A stretch of 64,000 bases of DNA from positions 62,001 through 126,000 of the forward strand of contig NZ_WTWY01000006.1 in NCBI RefSeq assembly GCF_009870825.1. The letters run 5' to 3'. Below are positions 7,912 through 17,107 of the stretch, piece by piece. Every line of letters begins with the position of its first letter. Position 1 is the first letter of the stretch. The stretch is from Paenibacillus sp. USDA918EY. Its GTDB lineage: Bacteria; Bacillota; Bacilli; Paenibacillales; Paenibacillaceae. The position numbers and the translations under genes were made by a program. A model generated the notes under the pieces. The model saw only the letters and a program-made list of their open reading frames with translations, was not told where the DNA came from and searched no databases.

Positions 7912-8100
7912 TTAGTCTAACCTATCTTGATACTGAAAATCAAATGTCTTTTCGAACGCTTTGCGAATTTTTCGGTAAGCCTCCGCTTTAATCTCCGGAT
8001 TTCCGTTAAATTTCACGCCCGTCAACGCAAGCGCCTCCTCCGGAGTCAACTCCACAGCAATTTTACCCTTTCCTGAAGCCTCTGCGGTTAAAAAACTCAT
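7912..8100 (-). CDS. Small protein of unknown function
   Basis: 62 residues, beginning M-S-F-L-T-A-E-A-S and ending Y-Q-D-R-L-D. It is soluble, rich in Lys and Glu and mostly helical in pattern (E-I-K-A-E-A-Y-R-K-I-R-K-A-F-E-K-T-F). A strong GAGGTGA site lies upstream. Among the GTG (8109) and two ATG codons (8103, 8100), the last has the best spacing. I do not recognise the family. It is divergent from ytqA and stands alone. Confidence 0.65.
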   Translation of the reverse strand: MSFLTAEASGKGKIAVELTPEEALALTGVKFNGNPEIKAEAYRKIRKAFEKTFDFQYQDRLD

Positions 8101-8371
8101 CATGATCACCTCACGGATTATGGTTGCCGAGATCTGTTTCTTTTATGAAACCGTACTGATTTTTACCCCTAACGGGATCGCGTGACTCCCACTTCCAATA
8201 TAACATTTCATGTAAGTTATTTCAATAAATCTTATGCCCGAACCGGGCGCAAAATGACCGGCGCTCTCCCCCTCATACCCTTCCCCGAATTTTTTTGCTA
8301 CAATAGAGCAAGCAGCAAGGCACATTCGGCTTTTCCCTTTGCTGATTTGCCAAAAAGGAGTACATACCCCA

Positions 8372-9325
8372 ATGCATTCGAGAACAGCCAGCTCCCCGCT
8401 TTTATGGGGAGATAAACGATTTCATACGTGGAATTACGAAATGCGCGGCGAGTTTGACGAAAAGGTGTTCAAGGTCATGCTCGACGCCGGCTTCACCTGC
8501 CCGAACCGGGACGGCACGATCGCCAGGGGCGGCTGCACGTTCTGCAGCGCGCGCGGATCGGGCGACTTCGCCGGCAAACGCCGGGACGATCTTGTGACCC
8601 AATTCAATGAAATCCGGGACAAGCAGCATCTGAAATGGCCGAACGCCAAATATATCGGTTATTTTCAAGCCTATACCAACACGTATGCGCCGGTGGAAGT
8701 GCTCCGGGAATATTACGAAACGATCCTGGAGCAGCCTGGCGTCGTCGGCTTGTCCATCGCGACCCGCCCCGACTGCCTGCCGGACGATGTCGTCGAATAT
8801 TTGGCGGAGCTGAACCGGCGGACGTACCTGTGGGTCGAAATGGGGCTGCAGACGGTCCACGACTCCACCTCCGAGCTGATCAACCGCGCCCACGATACGA
8901 AATGCTTCGTGGATGCCGTCGCCAAGCTCCGGAAGCACGGGATCCGGGTATGCGCCCACATCATATACGGCCTTCCGCAGGAAACCCATGAAATGATGCT
9001 CGAAACCGGATACGCCGTCGCGAACATGGACGTGCAGGGAATCAAGATCCACCTGCTCCACCTCATGAAAGGTACGCCGATGGTGCGCCAATACGAAGCC
9101 GGCTTGCTACGTTTCCTGGAACAGGACGAATACATCAAGCTGGTCGTCGACACTTTGGAAATGCTGCCGCCGGACATGATCGTCCATCGCCTGACGGGCG
9201 ATGCGCCGCGCAAACTGCTGATCGGCCCGATGTGGAGCCTTAACAAATGGGGCGTGCTCAACGCCATCGACGCCGAGCTGAAAGCGCGGGACACCTGGCA
9301 GGGCAAATATTGGAGGAACGCGTAA
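8372..9325 (+). CDS. ytqA: Radical SAM protein of the YtqA/MnmL (TIGR01212) family
   Basis: 317 residues. The iron-sulfur cluster ligands are in F-T-C-P-N-R-D-G-T-I-A-R-G-G-C-T-F-C, the spacing typical of this family rather than the classical C-x3-C-x2-C. W-V-E-M-G-L-Q-T and H-I-I-Y-G-L-P-Q-E-T follow. In Gram-positive bacteria this family has been linked to a step of mnm5(s2)U wobble-uridine synthesis. The ATG at 8372 follows AAGGAG with an 11-nt spacer; an upstream in-frame Met at 8339 lacks a site. ytqB begins at the base after the stop codon, so the two are translationally linked and probably act in one pathway. Confidence 0.9.
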   Translation: MHSRTASSPLLWGDKRFHTWNYEMRGEFDEKVFKVMLDAGFTCPNRDGTIARGGCTFCSARGSGDFAGKRRDDLVTQFNEIRDKQHLKWPNAKYIGYFQAYTNTYAPVEVLREYYETILEQPGVVGLSIATRPDCLPDDVVEYLAELNRRTYLWVEMGLQTVHDSTSELINRAHDTKCFVDAVAKLRKHGIRVCAHIIYGLPQETHEMMLETGYAVANMDVQGIKIHLLHLMKGTPMVRQYEAGLLRFLEQDEYIKLVVDTLEMLPPDMIVHRLTGDAPRKLLIGPMWSLNKWGVLNAIDAELKARDTWQGKYWRNA

Positions 9326-9910
9326 ATGGGATTTCTGTCCGTGCTCAGCTTCGCGCAAAAGCAAATCGAAGGCCGCCTGCATCCCGGCGACCTGGCCGTC
9401 GACGCCACGGTCGGCACGGGAGCCGATACGCTGTTCCTCGCCAAAGCAGCCGGTCCTAAAGGCAGCGTCTTCGGCTTTGACGTTCAGGCGGAAGCGCTCC
9501 GGCTTGCCGAGGAACGTTTGTCCCGGGAGCCGGCCGGCAGCCTGGCTTCCGTCTCCCTCTTTCTTGCAAGCCATGCGCTGATGAAAGAATACATTCCCCC
9601 GGAGTTTCGGGGACGGATCGGCGCCGTCATGTTCAATTTGGGTTATCTGCCTGCGGCGGATGCCGACAAACGCATCATTACGACAACCGACAGCACGCTT
9701 GAGGCGCTGGAAGCCGCGATTGCCCTGCTTCGCCCGAAGGGGATCGTCACGGCGGTGCTTTACCCCGGCCATGACGGGGGAGCGGCCGAAGCCGAGGCGG
9801 TCGGGGCCTGGGCTTCCCGCCTGCCGCAGGAAGCGTGCCAGGCGGTGATGTACAGGCAGCTTCAACGCAGCGACGCCCCGTATGTCATCGCGATCGAGAA
9901 AAAGCGGTGA
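9326..9910 (+). CDS. ytqB: SAM-dependent methyltransferase, YtqB/MnmM family
   Basis: 194 residues of a class I methyltransferase. Motif I is V-D-A-T-V-G-T-G-A-D-T, the acidic residue of motif II lies in F-G-F-D-V-Q, and N-L-G-Y-L-P is motif IV. B. subtilis YtqB (MnmM) methylates nm5 uridine at the wobble position to mnm5. The gene starts directly after the ytqA stop, which supports a joint role in tRNA modification. It was long annotated as a putative rRNA methylase. Confidence 0.9.
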   Translation: MGFLSVLSFAQKQIEGRLHPGDLAVDATVGTGADTLFLAKAAGPKGSVFGFDVQAEALRLAEERLSREPAGSLASVSLFLASHALMKEYIPPEFRGRIGAVMFNLGYLPAADADKRIITTTDSTLEALEAAIALLRPKGIVTAVLYPGHDGGAAEAEAVGAWASRLPQEACQAVMYRQLQRSDAPYVIAIEKKR

Positions 9911-10053
9911 ACCGCGAGTGACACATTCAAACATGTGCACCTGAAAATATAGATAAAGGATTTTCAAATCCGAAAACAGGCGGTTTGAATCAACAAGGCA
10001 TTTGGCAAAAATCCAAATCATCAGATTATTGACCATGAAAGGAAGATGCAGCT

Positions 10054-11025
10054 ATGACACAACCGTATCCATTATTGTTTCAACCCGAATTCAAAGAACG
10101 CGTATGGGGCGGCCGCGCCCTCGAACGTTTCGGCCTGACCCCTCCGGAAGGGCATATCGGCGAAGGCTGGATGATCGCCGATCATCCGAACGGCACCACC
10201 ACCGTCGTCAACGGCGAGCTTGCCGGAAAAGGCCTGGACCAAATTCGCGAAGAACTGGGCAAGGAATGGTTCGGCAGCAAGGGCTTCTCCGAGAAAAACG
10301 GACGTTTTCCGCTGCTGATCAAGCTTCTTGACTGCAACGACAACCTGTCCGTGCAGGTTCACCCGACGGATGACTATGAAGGCCTTCCGAAAGGCGAGCT
10401 CGGCAAAACGGAAATGTGGTACGTGCTCGACGCCAAACCCGGCGCCAAAATCATCTACGGCTTGAAGGACGGCGTGACCCGCGAAAGCATGAAAGCGGCG
10501 CTCGAAAACGGAACCGTCATGGATACGCTGCGCGAAGTATCCGTCGAAGCCGGAGACACGTTCTACATTCCGGCCGGAACGGTGCACGCCCTTTGCGCCG
10601 GCGTCGTCGTGGCCGAAATCCAGCAAAACTCGGATACGACCTACCGCATTTACGATTATGACCGTCCGGGCCTGGACGGCAAGCCGCGCGAGCTTCACAT
10701 CGAGGATTCCTTGAACGTCACCGCGTTCGAAGGCTCCGGCGCTACAACGATGAAAACGGGCGGCCTGGGTGCCGGAGAATGGCTGCAAATCGCCAAATCG
10801 CCTTATTTTATCGTGGAAAAAGGCATCGTGGACGGATCCTGGAATTTGAACACGACGCCGGAAAGCTTTACGATCCTGGTCGTATGCGATGGCAGCGGCA
10901 AGCTGGGCTGGAACGGAGGTTCCATGGAAATCAAGGCGGGCCAATGTTTCCTTCTTCCGGCCAACCTGGGTGCATATACATTGGAAGGAAAAGCTACGGT
11001 GCTCCGTTCTTATTTGCCTGAATAA
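10054..11025 (+). CDS. manA: Mannose-6-phosphate isomerase, class I
   Basis: 323 residues, interconverting mannose 6-phosphate and fructose 6-phosphate with a zinc ion. Metal ligands are visible in L-S-V-Q-V-H-P (Gln and His), in K-T-E-M-W-Y (Glu) and in I-P-A-G-T-V-H-A-L (His). The opening P-x-x-F-K-E-R-V-W-G-G-R-A-L is typical of the short Firmicute ManA. A GGAAG site lies upstream of the ATG at 10054. It seems to be a single-gene unit, followed by a perfect 15-bp stem-loop without a T tract. Confidence 0.95.
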   Translation: MTQPYPLLFQPEFKERVWGGRALERFGLTPPEGHIGEGWMIADHPNGTTTVVNGELAGKGLDQIREELGKEWFGSKGFSEKNGRFPLLIKLLDCNDNLSVQVHPTDDYEGLPKGELGKTEMWYVLDAKPGAKIIYGLKDGVTRESMKAALENGTVMDTLREVSVEAGDTFYIPAGTVHALCAGVVVAEIQQNSDTTYRIYDYDRPGLDGKPRELHIEDSLNVTAFEGSGATTMKTGGLGAGEWLQIAKSPYFIVEKGIVDGSWNLNTTPESFTILVVCDGSGKLGWNGGSMEIKAGQCFLLPANLGAYTLEGKATVLRSYLPE

Positions 11026-11046
11026 TCCAAAGCATGACGTATTCGA

Positions 11047-11083
11047 AACCCTCAAGCGGAGATCTCGCCTCCGCTTGAGGGTT
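11047..11083. other. Perfect 15-bp inverted repeat between manA and the hydrolase gene
   Basis: AACCCTCAAGCGGAG (11047-11061) and its exact complement (11069-11083) flank a 7-nt loop. There is no T run on either side. It could be an RNA 3'-end stabiliser of manA, a factor-dependent terminator or a protein site. Confidence 0.8.
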
Positions 11084-11113
11084 CCTACTAGGATAACGAG
11101 GGAGTGATGGCGT

Positions 11114-12049
11114 TTGGTTGAGCAGACCTTCACGATGACTGACCCGCACGGGACGAAACTTCATGTCTATCAGTGGCTTCCCGATCCGGAGGCCGAAATC
11201 GTCGGCATCCTCCAGATCGCCCACGGCATGTGCGAAACGGCGGAACGCTACGCCAGGTTCGCCGCGGCGTTGACCGGCAAGGGATATGCCGTATATGCCC
11301 ATGACCAGCGCGGACACGGCTTGACCGCCGGTTCGCTCGAACGGCTTGGAGACGTCGGGGAGAACGGATTTCAGTTCATGGTTCAGGATATCGTCCAGCT
11401 GGGCCGGCTGGCGAGAGCTCAGCATCCCTCCGTTCCCTTGTTCCTGATGGGGCACAGCATGGGATCCTTTCTCGTGCAAAAGGTGATTTTGACGGAAGCG
11501 GACGGGTACGACGGTTTCATATTGTCCGGCACCAACGGTCCGCGGGGCATGCTTCGGGCCGGCCATATGCTGGCCTCTCTGCAGCGCATGCTGCAGGGGG
11601 ACTCGCACCGCAGCCTGATGATGAACGCCATCGTGTTCGGCGGATTCAATAAGGCCTTCTCCCCTAACCGCACCCGTTTCGACTGGTTGTCGCGGGACCC
11701 GGAAGAAGTCGACCGTTACATCGAAGACCCCTTCTGCGGAGCTATTTGCACGGCAAGATTTTTCCGGGACTTCTTCGCCCTGCTTCAGGAAATCCAACAC
11801 CCTGACGGTTATCAGGGCATCTCCAAGCATAAGCCGATTTACCTGTTCAGCGGGGATCAGGATCCCGTCGGCCTGAAGGGCCAGGGGGTCCGCCGCCTCG
11901 AAGCGGTTTATCGCAGCCTGGGCCTGGCGGACGTGGAATGCCGGCTGTATCCGGAAGGACGCCATGAAATGCTGAACGAAATCAACCGGGACGAGGTTAC
12001 CGCGGACGTGCTCGATTGGCTGAACCGCCATAACCCGGCCGGATCGTAA
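11114..12049 (+). CDS. Alpha/beta hydrolase (monoacylglycerol lipase-like, Hydrolase_4)
   Basis: 311 residues. The nucleophile elbow is G-H-S-M-G, preceded by A-H-D-Q-R-G-H-G. The acid is in F-S-G-D-Q-D-P-V and the catalytic His in P-E-G-R-H-E-M-L-N-E. This pattern is that of lysophospholipase or monoglyceride-lipase type enzymes. No signal peptide is seen, so it is probably cytoplasmic. The start is TTG at 11114 behind GAGGGAGTGATG; the ATG at 11107 is out of frame and closes at once. The natural substrate is unknown. Confidence 0.88.
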   Translation: MVEQTFTMTDPHGTKLHVYQWLPDPEAEIVGILQIAHGMCETAERYARFAAALTGKGYAVYAHDQRGHGLTAGSLERLGDVGENGFQFMVQDIVQLGRLARAQHPSVPLFLMGHSMGSFLVQKVILTEADGYDGFILSGTNGPRGMLRAGHMLASLQRMLQGDSHRSLMMNAIVFGGFNKAFSPNRTRFDWLSRDPEEVDRYIEDPFCGAICTARFFRDFFALLQEIQHPDGYQGISKHKPIYLFSGDQDPVGLKGQGVRRLEAVYRSLGLADVECRLYPEGRHEMLNEINRDEVTADVLDWLNRHNPAGS

Positions 12050-12090
12050 ACGATGCTTGAGAAGGAAAGAGATCTCCTTTATTTACACGC

Positions 12091-12141
12091 AAAAACGCTC
12101 TCGGCTCCATAAAGTTCGACCTTATGGGCGAGAGCGTTTTT
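12091..12141. terminator. Bidirectional terminator
   Basis: AAAAACGCTCTCG and its complement CGAGAGCGTTTTT form the outer stem. CCATAA / TTATGG forms an inner stem. It separates the convergent hydrolase and radical SAM genes and has T runs in both directions. Confidence 0.9.
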
Positions 12142-12155
12142 TATTCGTCAGCGGA

Positions 12156-13937
12156 TCATTTTAGCGCCGTGCCGGCCGATTCCAGTTCCATCGTGTAATG
12201 GACCGGCTGCTCGCCGTCGTCCTGCTGGTACAGGACCATCAAAAGCTGCTGCGGCCGCGTTCCTGCCGGCGGATCGCCCGTACCTTCCGCAAGCACGTCT
12301 TCCAGCTTGAACGGGAGCACCTCCAGAACGGCATGCTTTTGCAGCTCCCGTTCGCCGATCCCAAGCTCCGCAAAGCCGCCGGATACCGCCTCCGGATGGT
12401 CCAGCACCCGGCGCATCAGCGCGCTCCATTCGTCTTTGCCGATCGGATTGTCCCACCAAATTTTGCGCGGCTTGTATTTATGGTTCAGGAAATAATCCAG
12501 CTTCATCAGGCCAAGCGCCACGTTCATGCGTTTGATGCCCCTGAAAGCAAGGAACGCGAACAGGCGCGTGAACAGATCCTCCAGCTGGTGGCCGATTTTT
12601 TGCCAGCCCTGCCCTTCCCAATAATCGCCGAACTCCTGGAAAAAATCGAACGGCGAATCGAACTCATGTCTCATCAAATAGTTCAGCGTGTGATCCATCC
12701 GGTGCGCGTTCCAATATTTCTCCAGCACGTCCTCCAGCCTTTTCAGCCGCACGATGTCTTCGAACGGAAGCTTGTGGCTGCCGAGAATCTCGTAAGGAGC
12801 TTGATCCATGTAAGTATAATCGTATTTTTCGGCGTCCCGTCTGAGGCCGGTCCCGCGCAGCATTTTCAGGAAGCCCAGCTGCAGCTCCTCGGGGCGGAGG
12901 GCAAACACGTCGTTGAAGGTTTTGCGGAACGTGTCGTAGTCCTCCTCCGGCAGGCCGGCGATCAAGTCCAAATGCTGCGCGATCCGGCCGCTGTTCTTAA
13001 TGATGTTGACGGTTCGGGACAGCTTCTCGAAATTTTGCCGGCGTTTGACCAGCACGTTGGTCGGATCGTTTGTGGACTGCACCCCGATCTCGAAGCGGAA
13101 AATGCCGGGCGGCGCGTTGTCCGCCAAAAATTGCAGCACTTCGGGGCGCATGATGTCGGCCGTAATTTCGAACTGGAAAATGCAGCCGCGGTTATTTTCG
13201 ATCAGGAACTTGAACATTTCCATGGCATAGCTGTGGTTGATGTTGAAGGTGCGGTCCAAAAACTTGATCACTTTCGCGCCGTTGTCGATCAAATAGGTGA
13301 TATCCGATTTGACCCGCTCGATGTCGTAATAGCGGACCCCGTTTTCGATGCTCGACAGGCAGAACTGGCATTGGAACGGGCAGCCCCGGCTGGTCTCGAA
13401 ATAGACGATGCGTTTGCCGAGGTTCGGAATGTCCTCCGGAAAGCGGTGCGGGGACGGAAGCGAGTTCAGCTCGCTTTTCGGGCGGGGCGGGTTGATGATG
13501 ACCTCCTCCCCTTTCCGGTAGGCGATGCCGTAGACAAAATGGTATTTCCGGTCGCCTTCGATCACCTGCAGCAGGTGGTGGAACGTTTCCTCGCCTTCTC
13601 CCATCACGATAAAATCGACGCCTTGCGCGCGCTCCATCCAATGCCCCGTGTCATAGGACACTTCGGGACCGCCGAGGATGATTTTCACTTCAGGCATAAC
13701 CTTCTTGACGATGTCGATGACCCGGAGCGTCTCCTCGATGTTCCAAATATAGCAGGAGAAGCCGATGACGTCGGGGCGCCGCTGAAACAAATCCGAAACG
13801 ATGTTCATGACCGGATCTTTGATCGTATATTCCGCCAGCTCGATATCAAACGTATGCTCGCTGTAAGCCTTCAGCAGGCGGATCGCCAGCGAAGTATGGA
13901 TGAATTTGGCGTTTAAGGTCGATAAAATGACTTTCAT
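12156..13937 (-). CDS. B12-binding-domain radical SAM protein (DUF4080 type)
   Basis: 593 residues. The N-terminal 130 residues form a cobalamin-binding-like Rossmann domain (I-G-F-S-C-Y-I-W-N and I-I-L-G-G-P-E-V-S). The radical SAM core follows with S-R-G-C-P-F-Q-C-Q-F-C near 185-195. The remaining region resembles DUF4080. The classical cobalamin-binding D-x-H-x-x-G is not evident. The target is unknown; related enzymes methylate or rearrange unactivated carbons. The ATG at 13937 is only 18 bp after the recQ stop, so it is probably co-transcribed with recQ. Confidence 0.85.
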   Translation of the reverse strand: MKVILSTLNAKFIHTSLAIRLLKAYSEHTFDIELAEYTIKDPVMNIVSDLFQRRPDVIGFSCYIWNIEETLRVIDIVKKVMPEVKIILGGPEVSYDTGHWMERAQGVDFIVMGEGEETFHHLLQVIEGDRKYHFVYGIAYRKGEEVIINPPRPKSELNSLPSPHRFPEDIPNLGKRIVYFETSRGCPFQCQFCLSSIENGVRYYDIERVKSDITYLIDNGAKVIKFLDRTFNINHSYAMEMFKFLIENNRGCIFQFEITADIMRPEVLQFLADNAPPGIFRFEIGVQSTNDPTNVLVKRRQNFEKLSRTVNIIKNSGRIAQHLDLIAGLPEEDYDTFRKTFNDVFALRPEELQLGFLKMLRGTGLRRDAEKYDYTYMDQAPYEILGSHKLPFEDIVRLKRLEDVLEKYWNAHRMDHTLNYLMRHEFDSPFDFFQEFGDYWEGQGWQKIGHQLEDLFTRLFAFLAFRGIKRMNVALGLMKLDYFLNHKYKPRKIWWDNPIGKDEWSALMRRVLDHPEAVSGGFAELGIGERELQKHAVLEVLPFKLEDVLAEGTGDPPAGTRPQQLLMVLYQQDDGEQPVHYTMELESAGTALK

Positions 13938-13955
13938 GGATTCACATTCCTTCTA

Positions 13956-15821
13956 TTATTCATAATCGCCGTCATAGCGGCCGTCTCCATGCTCCTTGAA
14001 GAAGTCCAGAAACGGCTTGCCGTATTTGCGGTATTTCACTTCGCCGACGCCTTTTACTCTCAGCATTTCTTGTTCGCTCTGCGGGCATACCACGCTCATC
14101 TCGCGAAGCGTCGCGTCGTTGAAAATGATATAGGACGGCACATGCTCCTTCTCGGCGAGCTCGCGCCGGATCAGGCGCAGCTGCTCGAATACCGTCTCGT
14201 TGACGGCCGATGGCGAATAGTCCGCCCTCCGAGAACCGGAGGCGCGGCCCCCTGCGGCGTCCCCGGCAGCCGCTTTGGCCGGCAGGCGCTGCATCACTTT
14301 CCGCTGCCCTTTCAGCACCTCGGCCGCCAGCGGCTGCAGCTTGAGCACCGGGTACTGCCCTTCGGAGAGCGACAAATACCCTTCCGAGGCCATCACGTTG
14401 ATGATCTCCGATATTTCTTTTTCGGTCCGGTCCGCCATCGCGCCATAGGTCGACAGCTCGTCGAAACGGTATTGAAGCACTTTTTTGTTGCGGGAGCCCT
14501 TCAGCACGGCGGCCACCATGGACACGCCAAACCGTTCGCGCATGCGGTGGATGCAGGAAAATATTTTTTGGGCGTCGATCGTCATGTCGACCAGCTCGCG
14601 TTCATCCGTGCAGGAGCTGCAGATGCCGCATGGCTTGTCCTCATGTTTTTCCCCGAAATAATCGAGCATGGCGCTGCGCAGGCAGCGCGTCGTATAGCAG
14701 TAATCGACCATCTGCTGCAGCTTGCGGTAGTCGTTGGCTTTTCGCTCCGGGTCCTGCGGATTTTGCTCGATCAGAAACTTTTGCGTCATGATGTCCTGGG
14801 CGCCGAACAGCAAAATGCATTGGCTCGGTTCGCCGTCGCGCCCGGCGCGTCCGGCCTCCTGGATGTAAGCCTCCATGTTTTTCGGCATATTGTAATGGAT
14901 GACGTACCGCACGTTCGATTTGTCGATCCCCATCCCGAAAGCATTGGTCGCGACCATGACCCGGATATCGTCGTACAGGAAAGCCTCCTGGCTTGCCGCC
15001 CGTTCCTCGTCGCTCATGCCGGCATGGTATCTCCCCGCGGCCAGCCCGTTGCTGCTCAATCGTTCGTACAAATCGTCCACGTCCTTGCGGGTGGCGGCGT
15101 ATACGATTCCGGGTTGATGCGAATGTGCTTCGGCATACTTCATGACAAAATCGCGTTTGTTTTCCCCCCGCAGCACCGACATGGCCAAATTATCCCGGCT
15201 AAGTCCCGTAACGAACACTTCAGGCTCGTCCAAGCGCAGCAGCCGGATCATGTCCTCCGTGACCTCCGGCGTCGCCGTGGCCGTAAAGGCGGCAACCATC
15301 GGCCGCTTCGGAAGGTTTTCCACGAACGGGGCCACCGCCAAATAACTCGTCCGGAAATCATGCCCCCACTGCGACACGCAGTGCGCTTCGTCCACCGCCA
15401 CGCAGGAAATGGACAGCAGGCTCATCTCCTCCCGGAACCAGTCCACCTCCAGCCGCTCCGGCGCGACGTACAGCAGCTTCAGGTCCCCGCGTTTGGCGGC
15501 ACGGATCCGTTCGTTCACTTCCTTGCCGCTCAGCGTGCTGTTGATGTACGCAGCCTGAACGCCCATCGCCGTCAGCGCGTCCACCTGGTCCTTCATCAGC
15601 GAGATCAGCGGCGAGACGACCAGCGTCAGGCCCGGCAGCATCAGCGCCGGAATCTGGTAGCAGATCGATTTGCCTCCGCCCGTCGGCATGATGCCCAGCG
15701 TATCGTTTCCTTCCAGCAGACTGAGGACGATCTTTTTCTGGCCTTCCCGGAAATCCGGATACCCGTAATAGGTTTGCAGCAGCTGCTGCGCCCGTTCCAT
15801 CGTCATCGTTTCTACACTCAT
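13956..15821 (-). CDS. recQ: ATP-dependent DNA helicase RecQ
   Basis: 621 residues. Helicase motifs are in order: F-R-E-G-Q (motif 0), M-P-T-G-G-G-K-S (Walker A) and V-D-E-A-H-C-V-S-Q-W-G-H-D-F-R (DEAH plus aromatic loop). A motif VI region follows with Y-I-Q-E-A-G-R-A-G-R-D-G. Four zinc-binding cysteines lie in the RecQ C-terminal region (C-Y-T-T-R-C...C-G-I-C-S-S-C). An HRDC domain lies at the C-terminus, after a Gly/Ala/Arg linker near 500-530. RecQ unwinds DNA 3'-5' in recombination repair. The start at 15821 follows AGGAG with a long spacer; in-frame Met6 or Met8 are alternatives. Confidence 0.95.
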   Translation of the reverse strand: MSVETMTMERAQQLLQTYYGYPDFREGQKKIVLSLLEGNDTLGIMPTGGGKSICYQIPALMLPGLTLVVSPLISLMKDQVDALTAMGVQAAYINSTLSGKEVNERIRAAKRGDLKLLYVAPERLEVDWFREEMSLLSISCVAVDEAHCVSQWGHDFRTSYLAVAPFVENLPKRPMVAAFTATATPEVTEDMIRLLRLDEPEVFVTGLSRDNLAMSVLRGENKRDFVMKYAEAHSHQPGIVYAATRKDVDDLYERLSSNGLAAGRYHAGMSDEERAASQEAFLYDDIRVMVATNAFGMGIDKSNVRYVIHYNMPKNMEAYIQEAGRAGRDGEPSQCILLFGAQDIMTQKFLIEQNPQDPERKANDYRKLQQMVDYCYTTRCLRSAMLDYFGEKHEDKPCGICSSCTDERELVDMTIDAQKIFSCIHRMRERFGVSMVAAVLKGSRNKKVLQYRFDELSTYGAMADRTEKEISEIINVMASEGYLSLSEGQYPVLKLQPLAAEVLKGQRKVMQRLPAKAAAGDAAGGRASGSRRADYSPSAVNETVFEQLRLIRRELAEKEHVPSYIIFNDATLREMSVVCPQSEQEMLRVKGVGEVKYRKYGKPFLDFFKEHGDGRYDGDYE

Positions 15822-16107
15822 ATATTTACGGACTCCTAACGAAATCTAGTAAAAAACTCATTTCACGCACTTTCAAAAATAGAAAAACCTGCACATGCGG
15901 TCATCTTCAAAAAGCCTTTACTTCTAAGTTTACCGAGGTTTGCGGGATTGAGCAACCGCTAGGATTGTTGCCGGCAAGTCCCCGCTGCAAGCACAAAATC
16001 CCCTTACATCGTAAGGCCGATGGCTTCTAAGCCGATCAACTAATTTTGCGGTAGCCCCGAAATGATAAAAGCCGGCTCCGCCGGCTCTGTCACTCAGGTC
16101 AATTGTA
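15822..16107. other. Intergenic region upstream of recQ
   Basis: No coding frame is convincing here. On the reverse strand two short hairpins stand side by side (GGCTT/AAGCC and CCTTAC/GTAAGG, near 16000-16040). At 16067-16087 an AGCCGG / CCGGCT stem followed by TTTTATC on the reverse strand looks like the terminator of the 16108 gene. Confidence 0.5.
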
Positions 16108-16656
16108 TTATACGTCTTTTATATCATCCGCAGGTTCTTCCCCAGCCACGTCCCACCGATTGCGGTGCTCTTCAAGCCGCGGATGCAGCCGCTTCGGCCG
16201 CTCCGATAAAATAAGCCGCAGCTTGGCGATCCACTCGCGAAAAGAGGAATAAGAAGCAAACAGGTTCGCCATATCCGGAGTCAGGTACAAAAAATGGGGC
16301 GCAGGATATTTATCCGTCAAATGGCGCAGGGCGGTATCCATCGGGGTATATTTTTTGCGTTTGGCTTCAAATACCTCGATCACGGCTTCGGAACGATGCT
16401 CAAGCTTCCAGCTTTCAAGCCGCCGCTCGCGTTTGTAAAAAGGCGCTACGGGAGCTTTCAGCATACGTTTGGCGGTTTCTTCATGCAGCGGATACAGCAC
16501 GAACCGCGAAAACCGGCGTTCCTCCGCCGTTTTCTCCGCCCCCAGCAGCTCATGGTCGGCGGTATCCTCGAAGGCGTCGTAAAAAACCAGCGTTCCTTTG
16601 ACATGTTCGTCGGGAGGCTCATATCCGAAGGGTACCGTCACGGGAGAGCGCTTCAT
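16108..16656 (-). CDS. Conserved hypothetical protein
   Basis: 182 residues from the ATG at 16656. That ATG overlaps the stop codon of the upstream gene as ATGA, so the two are translationally coupled. The sequence is charged and soluble: F-Y-K-R-E-R-R-L-E-S-W and P-A-P-H-F-L-Y-L-T-P-D are visible landmarks, and the C-terminus is acidic. I do not recognise a domain. The strict coupling to the small DUF6509-like gene suggests a shared, unknown job. Confidence 0.7.
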   Translation of the reverse strand: MKRSPVTVPFGYEPPDEHVKGTLVFYDAFEDTADHELLGAEKTAEERRFSRFVLYPLHEETAKRMLKAPVAPFYKRERRLESWKLEHRSEAVIEVFEAKRKKYTPMDTALRHLTDKYPAPHFLYLTPDMANLFASYSSFREWIAKLRLILSERPKRLHPRLEEHRNRWDVAGEEPADDIKDV

Positions 16657-16949
16657 GCTTCCGCATCCTCCAGATGCTCGCGGCAAAACGCTTCGATCAT
16701 CCGCACCTCGTCGTCTTCCAGATCGAAATCAAGGTAGCGGTCCGTGGATTTTTCGTACAAGTCGTATTTTACGAGACGGCCGCCTTCTTCCCGTTCATTG
16801 TAAATGGCACGGACGTACAGGCCGTTTTCCGAGTACAGCTCGTCGTCCTCCGGAACTTCGACGTCCAATTTGTATTCATAACGTTTGCCCTCCAAAATGC
16901 GAAAAGGGTCTTTGATATGTTCCACTTCATATTCGGTAATCGTCAGCAT
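16653..16949 (-). CDS. Small acidic protein, DUF6509-like
   Basis: 98 residues, strongly acidic, with the landmarks D-P-F-x-I-L-x-G-x-R-Y-E-Y and Y-D-L-Y-E-K-S-T-D-R-Y-L-D-F-D-L-E. I recall this pattern from Bacillus proteins of DUF6509, sometimes wrongly called pullulanase. The ATG at 16949 is 9 bases after AGGAAGG; the ATG at 16958 touches that site and is unlikely. Its stop overlaps the next gene by 4 bases. Function unknown. Confidence 0.72.
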   Translation of the reverse strand: MLTITEYEVEHIKDPFRILEGKRYEYKLDVEVPEDDELYSENGLYVRAIYNEREEGGRLVKYDLYEKSTDRYLDFDLEDDEVRMIEAFCREHLEDAEA

Positions 16950-17107
16950 GCATGTCATCCTTCCTAAGCTCTTGGCTATGATTGCCGTTTCACAGGCGTT
17001 CCTTCTTATTCTAACAGAGATGGAGGCGGAACATGCGCTTTTATCAGCCTGACGTTATATCCCCTGCCAGGATGGCAATACGTGAGCGACGATGGATCGG
17101 ACGCCCT

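Noticed and set aside
8143..8325. A 60-codon frame in the ytqA upstream region
   Set aside because: No start signal, no recognisable pattern, and it covers the promoter region between divergent genes.
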